This document shows positions 26,151 to 32,904 of a stretch of 64,000 nt of DNA, one piece after another. The notes beneath the pieces are model-generated. The model made no database searches and had not been told where the DNA came from. It saw nothing but the letters and a program-made list of their open reading frames with translations. The first letter of the stretch is position 1; each line of letters opens with the position of its first letter. Location: the NCBI RefSeq assembly GCF_000974445.1, contig NZ_BBOJ01000017.1, positions 300,409 through 364,408 on the forward strand, read 5' to 3'. Source of the stretch: Lentzea aerocolonigenes. Its GTDB lineage: Bacteria > Actinomycetota > Actinomycetes > Mycobacteriales > Pseudonocardiaceae. Both the position numbers and the translations under genes were made by a program.

Positions 26151-26847
26151 AAGCACCGGCGTACAGGGCCTTGCCGATGATCGAGCCCTCCACACCGTCG
26201 CGCGACAGCTTCGCCAGCGCGACCAGATCGTCCACACTGGACACGCCGCCGGAGGCGATCACCGGGGCGTCGGTGCGGGCGCAGACCTCGCTCAGCAGCT
26301 CCAGGTTCGGACCCTTCAACGTGCCGTCCTTCGACACGTCCGTGACGACGTAACGGGCGCAGCCGTCGCGGTCGAGCCGGTCGAGGACCTCCCAGAGGTC
26401 GCCGCCGTCCGACGTCCAGCCGCGGCCCTTGACCCGGTGGCCCTGCTCGGTGATGCGGACGTCCAGGCCCACCGCGATCTTCTCGCCGTGCGCGGCGATC
26501 GCCTTCGCGCACCACTCCGGGTCTTCCAGCGCGGCGGTGCCCAGGTTCACGCGGGCGCAACCGGTGGCCAGCGCGGCCTCCAGCGACGCGTCGTCGCGGA
26601 TGCCGCCGGACAGCTCCACCTTCACGTCGAGCTCGCCGACGACGCGGGCGACCAGCTCGCGGTTCGAGCCACGCCCGAACGCGGCGTCGAGGTCGACCAG
26701 ATGGATCCACTCCGCCCCGTCGCGCTGCCACTGCAGGGCCGCGTCGAGCGGCTCGCCGTAGTTCGTCTCGGTACCGGCTTCGCCCTGCACGAGGCGCACG
26801 GCCTTGCCGTCGGCCACGTCAACAGCGGGGAGGAGTGTGAACGTCAC
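26116..26847 (-). CDS. priA: bifunctional HisA/TrpF isomerase PriA
   Basis: A 243-residue TIM-barrel. It isomerises ProFAR in histidine synthesis and, in actinobacteria, also phosphoribosyl anthranilate in tryptophan synthesis. Catalytic aspartates sit in LLPAVDVADGKAVRL and VTDVSKDGTLKGPN. The loop RGWTSDGGDLWEVL is characteristic of PriA. No trpF occurs in the trp cluster, which supports the dual role. It starts with GTG at 26847, overlapping the upstream secreted-protein gene by 4 bp. Confidence 0.94.
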   Translation of the reverse strand: MTFTLLPAVDVADGKAVRLVQGEAGTETNYGEPLDAALQWQRDGAEWIHLVDLDAAFGRGSNRELVARVVGELDVKVELSGGIRDDASLEAALATGCARVNLGTAALEDPEWCAKAIAAHGEKIAVGLDVRITEQGHRVKGRGWTSDGGDLWEVLDRLDRDGCARYVVTDVSKDGTLKGPNLELLSEVCARTDAPVIASGGVSSVDDLVALAKLSRDGVEGSIIGKALYAGAFTLPEALAAVR

Positions 26848-28388
26848 CCGCTCAGCCTAGCTTCCCCCAGCACGAGCGCTGCCACGCGCTCCTGCGCGTC
26901 GGTGGCCCGCGGGAACTTCGGCGGAACAGGCGTGCCCGGTCCCGTCGCGGCAGGTCCGACGCCCGTCCACGGCCCGAAGACCATCATGCCGACGAACCGC
27001 GGGTGCTCCTTCGCCAGCGCCAGGTACGTGTACTGGGTGCGTTCGAGATCGGCATCGGTCCTGTCCGCGCACCACGACTGCGGCGCTGCTTCCGGCAGCA
27101 GGAAGAGCTCCTTGCCCGGCACCCGCTCCTCGAGCTCGGTCATGCGGGCTTCGAGCTCGCCGTAGCCGACGCAGTACTCGTCGAAGCCCACCCAGTCGAC
27201 GGCGGCGGGCACGGTGAAGGTGTCGTCGATCTTCGGGCCGGCCTCGATCAGCATGACCTTCTTGTCGCGGAAGGTGTTCTTGATCTGCTGGGCCGCGAAC
27301 TCGACGTCCGCGAAGCGCGCACCGCGGTGGAACGGCTCGTCCAGCAGCACGAACCCGGCGATCTTGCCGAGGTGTGGCTCGACCTTCTCCGCGAGAACCC
27401 GCCAGCGCGCCGCGGCGTCCTGGCGCAGCGGGCACCCCGCCGCGTCGCAGTCGAAGAACTCGTTGCCCGTGTGGACGAGGCAGCCCGAGTCAGCGCAGTC
27501 CTTCAGCACTTCCGGGCGGTAGGCGTCGACGTCGCTGATCTGGACCCAGTTGAGGTTGCTGCGGCCGCGCACCTCCGGCAGGTGGTTGCCGCCGGCCCGG
27601 GTGATCCGCGCCGCGAAGTAGCCGTAGTAGCGGAGATCCGAGCCGGGAGCCTTGCGCAGGTCGTCGGAGTTGAGCCGCTCGACGCGGAGGTCGTCCACGA
27701 GGCTCGCGGTCTTGTCGTTGTCGGAGTAGCGACCGAGGTAGACCCACAGCCTGTCCGTCGGCACCGGCGTGGCCGGCGTGATCACCCGGCGGTTCCCGTT
27801 GACCGTCAGTTCGAGCTCCGGCCCCTTCAGCTTCAGCTCCACGTCGAACGAGCCGTCGCTCTTGGCCGCCGCGAACGCCGGGAGCGTCGCGATCGGACTC
27901 CCCGACCGGAAGACCTGCACGCCTCCGTTGGCACGCACCAGGAAGCCGAGGTCGATGTCCGCATTGGACACGTATCCCCAGCTGTTCGCGGACCGGCTCA
28001 ACGCGATCGACGACCAGTCGCCGGACGTGCGGTCGCCTGCGACCGGGGTCAGCGTCGCCGAGATCGCCGACCCGGTGGACGGCGCGTCGAGGCGCACGGC
28101 CGTGGTGCCGAGGTGCATCGACAGCTTGCTGGGGTGGTTCGGGTGGTTGACCTGCGCGAACCACGGGCGTGGCACGTCACCGGTGTTCCACGTGCCGGAC
28201 ACCCGGCTGTACGTGACGGCGCCGGTGCCCTGTCGTTGCTGGAGGTTGTCGTTGAGGCCGTAGGTCGGATCGGCGTCCACGGCGTTGTCGAACGTGTCGT
28301 GGAACGGAGCCGGTGCCGCGAGCGCGCTCCCGGGCACGGCGACGGTGGCAGCCACGATCGCGGTCACCGTCAGCAGTCGTGTGATCAC
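26844..28388 (-). CDS. secreted protein with a TIM-barrel-like C-terminal domain
   Basis: 514 residues with a clear signal peptide (ending GSALAAPA, about 24 residues). The first half is beta-rich and resembles a LamG/concanavalin-like domain (FHDTFDNAVDADPTYG, SFDVELKLKGPELELTVNG). The second half has features of a glycosidase-like barrel (LGKIAGFVLLDEPF, VDWVGFDEYCVGY, and a final GMMVFGPWTGVG). I do not recognise the family, and substrate is unknown. It is oddly placed between hisH and priA with 4-bp overlaps on each side, so it appears translationally coupled to histidine genes. Confidence 0.72.
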   Translation of the reverse strand: MITRLLTVTAIVAATVAVPGSALAAPAPFHDTFDNAVDADPTYGLNDNLQQRQGTGAVTYSRVSGTWNTGDVPRPWFAQVNHPNHPSKLSMHLGTTAVRLDAPSTGSAISATLTPVAGDRTSGDWSSIALSRSANSWGYVSNADIDLGFLVRANGGVQVFRSGSPIATLPAFAAAKSDGSFDVELKLKGPELELTVNGNRRVITPATPVPTDRLWVYLGRYSDNDKTASLVDDLRVERLNSDDLRKAPGSDLRYYGYFAARITRAGGNHLPEVRGRSNLNWVQISDVDAYRPEVLKDCADSGCLVHTGNEFFDCDAAGCPLRQDAAARWRVLAEKVEPHLGKIAGFVLLDEPFHRGARFADVEFAAQQIKNTFRDKKVMLIEAGPKIDDTFTVPAAVDWVGFDEYCVGYGELEARMTELEERVPGKELFLLPEAAPQSWCADRTDADLERTQYTYLALAKEHPRFVGMMVFGPWTGVGPAATGPGTPVPPKFPRATDAQERVAALVLGEARLSG

Positions 28389-29020
28389 GACAAGGTAGTC
28401 AACCAGTTCCGCAGCAGGTGCGCCCCGGCATCACCGGACTTCTCCGGGTGGAACTGCGTGGCCCACAACGGTCCGTTCTCGACCGCGGCCACGAACTCGT
28501 CACCGGCGTGGTCGGCCCACGTCACGAGCGGCGCCTTGATGTGGTCCGCGGGCTCCAGCTCCCACTTGCGCACACCGTAGGAGTGCACGAAGTAGAACCG
28601 GGTGTCCTTGTCCATGCCCGCGAAGAGCTGCGAGCCCTCCGGCGCACGGACGGTGTTCCAGCCCATGTGCGGCACGATCGGCGCCTCGAGCCGCTCGACG
28701 GTGCCCGGCCACTCGCCGCAGCCCTCGGTCAGCACGCCGTGCTCGATGCCGCGCTCGAACAGGATCTGCATGCCCACGCAGATGCCGAGCACGGGCCGGC
28801 CACCGGCGAGGCGCTCGCCGATGATGCGGGCGCCGCGCACCGAGTTCAGGCCCTCCATGCACGCCGCGTACGCGCCGACGCCGGGCACGACCAGACCGTC
28901 CGCCTCGCGCGCGGCCTTCGGGTCCGACGTCACCTCGACATGGGCGCCGACCCGCTGGAGCGCGCGCTCGGCGGAGCGCAGGTTGCCGGAGCCATAGTCA
29001 AGTACGACGACACGTGCCAC
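28385..29020 (-). CDS. hisH: imidazole glycerol phosphate synthase, glutaminase subunit
   Basis: 211 residues from the GTG at 29020 (VARVVVLDYGSGNLRS); an upstream start at 29050 would overlap the previous gene and add unrelated residues. It is a class I glutamine amidotransferase with nucleophile Cys81 in LGICVGMQILFE, and His/Glu in ATQFHPEKSG. It delivers ammonia to HisF. HisF is encoded 3.4 kb further downstream, separated by accessory genes. Confidence 0.95.
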   Translation of the reverse strand: MARVVVLDYGSGNLRSAERALQRVGAHVEVTSDPKAAREADGLVVPGVGAYAACMEGLNSVRGARIIGERLAGGRPVLGICVGMQILFERGIEHGVLTEGCGEWPGTVERLEAPIVPHMGWNTVRAPEGSQLFAGMDKDTRFYFVHSYGVRKWELEPADHIKAPLVTWADHAGDEFVAAVENGPLWATQFHPEKSGDAGAHLLRNWLTTLS

Positions 29021-29030
29021 GACGACCAGG

Positions 29031-29852
29031 TTAGTCGGTGGGGACGGCACCCTGCGTAACCGGTATGACCGGCAACACGGTGTTGATCGGTTTCCGGCGC
29101 ACGAGCTGCCGCCGGAGGGCGACCATCAGTGCGACCAGCAGCACGATGAGCAGCGCGCCGATGACGTAGTAGACGACGGCCGACATGTTGAACAGCATCG
29201 TCACCAACGCCGTCAGCACGATCAACGGCAGGAACAACGCGAGCGGCCACTTCTGCGCATGCGGCGCCTCGAGCGTCTGCAGCACGATGTCCGCACGGCC
29301 CTGCTCGGTCAGCTCGGCGACCTGCGCGACCTCCGGCAGCCCCGCCGCCCGGAAGAAGTCCGGGATCGCGTTCGCGCCGTTCTCGAAGTCGCGGATGCGT
29401 TCGAGCGGAGCCTTGCGACCGGCCGCCGGGTGCAGCACCGCGAGCTTGTCGATGGCGTCGAGCTGCCACTTCTCCTTCTCGCGCAGGTTCACGAGGCCCC
29501 CGGTGGCACGGTCGAAGAACAGCCCGACCGGGCCCGACTGCTTGGCCTGGGCCGACAACCGCAGGATCGCCTCGCGCGAACCCCACATCGAGGCGCGGCC
29601 GAGGCTGCTCGTGAAGAGGTAGAGAAACGCGGCGTCGTCGTTCCACACCGCGAGGGCGGCCCCACCCGCGATCTTGCGCACCCTGTTCGTCATGTACGCG
29701 GCCTCGTTGAGCCTGGTGCCGGTCGGAGGCAGCAGCACCGTGCCGGACTGCACCGGGACGAGCGCCGCGGGACCCACGTTGCCGCTGTGCATGGCCTTCT
29801 GGAGCTCGGCGGCGTTCAACGGCGTCCAGATCAGCATTCTCACGTGCAACAT
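29031..29852 (-). CDS. hypothetical membrane protein
   Basis: 273 residues from the ATG at 29852, chosen because GAGGAGG stands just ahead and a terminator hairpin (29912-29944) lies beyond; starts further upstream would read through that hairpin. The N-terminal two-thirds is soluble (LIWTPLNAAELQKAMHSG, FLYLFTSSLGRASMWGSREAIL). Two hydrophobic segments near the C terminus (about 200-220 and 226-248) are followed by a basic tail, so the large domain faces the cytoplasm or is tail-anchored. Family and function are unknown. It lies 10 bp upstream of hisH and is probably co-transcribed with it. Confidence 0.65.
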   Translation of the reverse strand: MLHVRMLIWTPLNAAELQKAMHSGNVGPAALVPVQSGTVLLPPTGTRLNEAAYMTNRVRKIAGGAALAVWNDDAAFLYLFTSSLGRASMWGSREAILRLSAQAKQSGPVGLFFDRATGGLVNLREKEKWQLDAIDKLAVLHPAAGRKAPLERIRDFENGANAIPDFFRAAGLPEVAQVAELTEQGRADIVLQTLEAPHAQKWPLALFLPLIVLTALVTMLFNMSAVVYYVIGALLIVLLVALMVALRRQLVRRKPINTVLPVIPVTQGAVPTD

Positions 29853-29911
29853 CATTCCTCCTCGCCCCGGCGGGCCGAGGAGGACGTACCACAAAGCGTC
29901 CAGACGGAGGA

Positions 29912-29944
29912 TGCGGCCGCACGCCCCTGCCGCGTGCGGCCGCA
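29912..29944 (-). terminator. terminator between the transketolase pair and the membrane protein
   Basis: TGCGGCCGCACG (29912-29923) pairs perfectly with its complement at 29933-29944 around a 9-nt loop. It ends the transketolase transcript and precedes the ribosome site of the next gene. Confidence 0.75.
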
Positions 29945-30003
29945 CCGTCCTAAACGGCGCGTGAAGGCGCGCCGGTCCAGTCATCCCCCATGACTGCGAA
30001 CAT

Positions 30004-30026
30004 GTTTCTTCACCCCCTGAAGAAAC
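30004..30026 (-). terminator. hairpin across the transketolase stop
   Basis: GTTTCTTC and GAAGAAAC form a perfect 8-bp stem with a 7-nt loop. It overlaps the last codons and stop of the C-terminal transketolase gene. It may be a first, weaker terminator or an mRNA-stabilising end. Confidence 0.55.
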
Positions 30027-30900
30027 TCCGCACAGCGCTACCCAACCCGACCACGTCCAGGTCGTGCGCGGCGTCGTGGTCCTCGGCCGTGCCGTAGTTG
30101 CGGAGCTCTGCGTGTCGTTTGACGCCTATACAACGCACACGGTGCGGAATTAGTTGCAGCGAATCGGAAATCAGATGGGCTGAAGTTCCCTCGAGGTACG
30201 GCTCCACCACCATCACGTCCGCGTGGTCCGTCTCCTGCACCGCCTTGCGCAGTCCGTCCGAGTCGAACGGTCGAATCGTCGACGCGTACAACACCGTGAG
30301 GTCGGCGTTCTCGGAGTCGACAGCCTTGAGGACGCGGTCGAGCATCGGGCCGACGGCGAGCACCACACCGCGTTTTCCGTGACGCAGCGCGGTGAATCCC
30401 TCACCCACCGGATACGCCTGCGTGTTCTCGTGCAGTGAAAGCCTGACGTAGACCCGGTTGTCGTCCTTCAGGGCCTGCCGCAGAAGAGGCGTGACCTCGT
30501 CCGGGTGTCCCGGCACGTGCACAGTCCACCCGGGAAGCGTGTCGAACAACGCGACGTCGCCCGGTGACTGGTGCGTGCGGCCCCACACGGGGTCGTCGTA
30601 GGACGCACCGATGCTCACGAACACCGCGCCCACGTCCTGATGACCGATGTCGAGCTTGATCTGCTCGTACGGCCGTTCGACGAGGAACGGCGCGTAGCTG
30701 TGCACGACCGGCCGCAGCCCCGCCAGCGCCAGACCGCTCGCCACACCCACCATGGTCTGCTCGCGGATCCCGACGTCCACGACGCGTTCGTTCTCCTGCG
30801 GGAAGTTGCTGCTGGAGATCACCGCGGTGACGACGGTGACCCGCGGGTCGTTCTCGATCCCCTCGTTGACCGTCCGGATGAAGGCTTCGCGCATGGTCAT
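30010..30900 (-). CDS. transketolase C-terminal subunit
   Basis: 296 residues covering the pyrimidine-binding and C-terminal domains of a split transketolase. The ThDP-activating glutamate is in VDVGIREQTMVGVASG, and VVHSYAPFLVERPYEQIK is typical. The C-terminal domain runs from about 180. It starts one base inside the N-terminal subunit stop, so the two halves are made together. Split transketolases occur in actinobacteria and archaea. Similar proteins act in 1-deoxyxylulose or sugar-modification pathways, so the exact substrate is open. Confidence 0.9.
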   Translation of the reverse strand: MTMREAFIRTVNEGIENDPRVTVVTAVISSSNFPQENERVVDVGIREQTMVGVASGLALAGLRPVVHSYAPFLVERPYEQIKLDIGHQDVGAVFVSIGASYDDPVWGRTHQSPGDVALFDTLPGWTVHVPGHPDEVTPLLRQALKDDNRVYVRLSLHENTQAYPVGEGFTALRHGKRGVVLAVGPMLDRVLKAVDSENADLTVLYASTIRPFDSDGLRKAVQETDHADVMVVEPYLEGTSAHLISDSLQLIPHRVRCIGVKRHAELRNYGTAEDHDAAHDLDVVGLGSAVRSFFRG

Positions 30901-31562
30901 CAGCAGCTCTTCTCGATCTTGGCGACGACCGCGAGCGGGCGGTCGTGCGGCGCGGTCAGTGCGGTGAAGATGGCCTCGTGGTCGCGGCCGTCGATCTCGG
31001 CGGTCTGCCAGCCCTCGACCGCGAACCGCCTCGCGATGCCGCCGGGCCAGCCGTGCATGGAGTTGTCGTTGTCGATCACGACGGCGGTGAGGTTCGCGAC
31101 GCCCAGCCGTGCCGCCACCGCGATGGCCTCGTGGTTGCTGCCCTCGTCCAGCTCACCGTCGCCGACCAGCACGAACGTGCGCCCCTGGCTCTTCGCGATC
31201 CGCTGTCCGATCGCGGTGCCGACGGCGATCGGCAGCCCGTGCCCGAGCGAGCCGCTGCTGATCTCGACACCGCGCACGAGCATCCGGTCGGGGTGCTGGC
31301 CGAGCGGGCTGTCCCACGACGTCCAGTCGTCCAAAATGGACTCCTCGATGAACCCCTTCTCCGCCAGCACCGCGTAGTAGGCCATCGGCCCGTGGCCCTT
31401 GGACAGCAGGAACCGGTCGCGACCGGGGTCGTCGACGGTCGCGGGCGTGACGTTCAGGACCCGGTCGTACAGGACCCAGAGCACGTCGATCGTGGAGGCC
31501 GCCGCCCACTCGTGCTTCTCGTCCCCGGTCATCCTCGCGAAGAGCCCTGGTATCCGTTGCAT
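30900..31562 (-). CDS. transketolase N-terminal subunit
   Basis: 220 residues forming the ThDP diphosphate-binding half. The ThDP/Mg motif is GDGELDEGSNHEAI...VIDNDN, and LLSKGHGPMAYYAVL and SLGHGLPIAVGTAIG are conserved. It is shorter than usual transketolase N-terminal subunits by about 50 residues, mostly at the N terminus. It begins at 31562 and is divergent from soxR. A dyad between the two genes suggests redox control. Confidence 0.88.
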   Translation of the reverse strand: MQRIPGLFARMTGDEKHEWAAASTIDVLWVLYDRVLNVTPATVDDPGRDRFLLSKGHGPMAYYAVLAEKGFIEESILDDWTSWDSPLGQHPDRMLVRGVEISSGSLGHGLPIAVGTAIGQRIAKSQGRTFVLVGDGELDEGSNHEAIAVAARLGVANLTAVVIDNDNSMHGWPGGIARRFAVEGWQTAEIDGRDHEAIFTALTAPHDRPLAVVAKIEKSC

Positions 31563-31577
31563 GGCACCAACTGTTCA

Positions 31578-31597
31578 ACCTCGACCATGCTGGAGGT
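31578..31597. promoter_or_regulatory. candidate SoxR operator
   Basis: ACCTC (31578-31582) and GAGGT (31593-31597) form a dyad across a 10-bp spacer, extended loosely by AAC/TCAAG flanks. It lies 15 bp upstream of the transketolase start and 20 bp upstream of the soxR GTG. MerR-type proteins bind such dyads between promoter elements. Confidence 0.5.
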
Positions 31598-31617
31598 CAA
31601 GCGGTTACGATGATCCG

Positions 31618-32082
31618 GTGAGCAAGTTGCCGGAAATGCTGACCATCGGCCAGGTCGCCGAACGCAGCGGCGTCCCCCACACCGCCCTGCGCTTCTACGA
31701 GGACAGGGGCCTGATCGCCTCCGTCCGCACCGCGGGCAACCAGCGGCGCTACCAGCGCTCGGTGCTGCGCCGCCTGGCCTTCATCCGCACCGCGCAACGC
31801 GTGGGCCTCAGCCTGGAGGACGTCCGCGACGCGCTGGCCCAGCTGCCCGACAACCGCACTCCCACGAAATCGGACTGGGAACGGCTCTCCCGCTCGTGGA
31901 AGACGGAGCTCGACGCCCGCATCGACGCCCTGTTCCGTCTGCGCGACCGCCTGAGCGGCTGCATCGGGTGCGGCTGCCTGTCGTTGCGCAGCTGCGCTCT
32001 GCAGAACATCGACGACGAGCAGGCCTCGCACGGGCCCGGTGCGCCCAAGCTCAAGCCGGTCCTCGAAGGCGGCACGCTCTAA
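31618..32082 (+). CDS. soxR: redox-sensing MerR-family regulator SoxR
   Basis: 154 residues from the GTG at 31618. The winged helix is MLTIGQVAERSGVPHTALRFYEDRGLI. A dimerisation helix follows, then the [2Fe-2S] ligands Cys115, Cys118, Cys120 and Cys126 (C-x2-C-x-C-x5-C, CIGCGCLSLRSC). In actinobacteria SoxR senses redox-cycling compounds, often antibiotics. Here the only divergent partner is the split transketolase, not the usual oxygenase or exporter. A dyad lies in the gap. kptA follows on the same strand. Confidence 0.94.
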   Translation: MSKLPEMLTIGQVAERSGVPHTALRFYEDRGLIASVRTAGNQRRYQRSVLRRLAFIRTAQRVGLSLEDVRDALAQLPDNRTPTKSDWERLSRSWKTELDARIDALFRLRDRLSGCIGCGCLSLRSCALQNIDDEQASHGPGAPKLKPVLEGGTL

Positions 32083-32117
32083 AACGGCTGGACGCGCTGT
32101 GGTTTCCTGAGGGGCAA

Positions 32118-32642
32118 ATGGAAGAAGACAGAATGATCCGCCTCTCGAAGCGGATGTCCAAAGCGCTCCGGCACAAGCCCGAGCGCGTCGGCCTCACCCT
32201 CGACCCGGCGGGCTGGGTGCCCGTGGCCGACCTGCTGACCGCGCTCGGCGTCACCGAGGCCGACCTGCGCGAAGTCGTGGACAACAACGACAAGAAGCGC
32301 TTCACGATCGACGGCGACCGCATCCGCGCGAACCAGGGCCACAGCGTCGAGGTGGACCTCGGCCTGCCCACCGCCACCCCGCCGGACACCCTGTTCCACG
32401 GCACGGTCGCGCAGTTCCTCGACGACATCATGCGCGACGGCCTGCGCCCCATGTCGCGCCACGACGTGCACCTCTCCCCCGACCGCGAGACCGCGCGCAG
32501 GGTCGGCGCGCGGCGCGGGCGGCCGTTGATCCTCACGGTCGACGCGAAGACGATGCACGAGGACGGCCACGAGTTCCGGCTCAGCGCCAACGGCGTGTGG
32601 CTCACCCAGCACGTGCCCGCGCGCTACCTCAGCCCGGCGTGA
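32118..32642 (+). CDS. kptA: RNA 2'-phosphotransferase
   Basis: 174 residues from the ATG at 32118, preceded by GAGGGG. It belongs to the Tpt1/KptA family, which transfers a 2'-phosphate from RNA to NAD, producing ADP-ribose 1'',2''-cyclic phosphate. Conserved elements are LSKRMSKALRHKPE, LFHGTVAQFLDDIM and HDVHLSPDRETARRVGAR, including the catalytic Arg-His-Arg-Arg set. The bacterial role is unknown because most bacteria lack tRNA splicing with 2'-phosphates. Its start is 35 bp after the soxR stop, so a shared transcript is possible. Confidence 0.92.
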   Translation: MEEDRMIRLSKRMSKALRHKPERVGLTLDPAGWVPVADLLTALGVTEADLREVVDNNDKKRFTIDGDRIRANQGHSVEVDLGLPTATPPDTLFHGTVAQFLDDIMRDGLRPMSRHDVHLSPDRETARRVGARRGRPLILTVDAKTMHEDGHEFRLSANGVWLTQHVPARYLSPA

Positions 32643-32904
32643 AGCGCGTCGTCGAGTCGGGCGCAAGTCCTCGAACTGGGCTGCGGCGCGGTTCGAGAAG
32701 GCGGACATGACCGCACTCGACTTCCCGGACGGCTCGTTCGACGGCATCCGCGCGTTCTACTCGATCCTGCACGTGCCGCGGGCCGAGCAGTCCGGCCTCA
32801 TCGCGAAGATCGCGCGCTGGCTCAAGCCGCACGACCTCGACGACCTGGTGACCATGCACGAACCGGACCCGGCCACGTTCCACTGGGTGCTCACCCGCAG
32901 GTGA
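32643..32904 (+). pseudogene. remnant of a SAM-dependent methyltransferase
   Basis: Two out-of-phase pieces of a class I methyltransferase remain. One frame reads VLELGCG (motif I) at about 32667-32687. After a shift, another reads FEKADMTALDFPDGSFDGI and continues LIAKIARWLKP to 32904. The intervening third of the Rossmann domain is deleted. No functional enzyme can be made. The end overlaps the stop of the convergent TIR gene by 14 bp. Confidence 0.75.
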
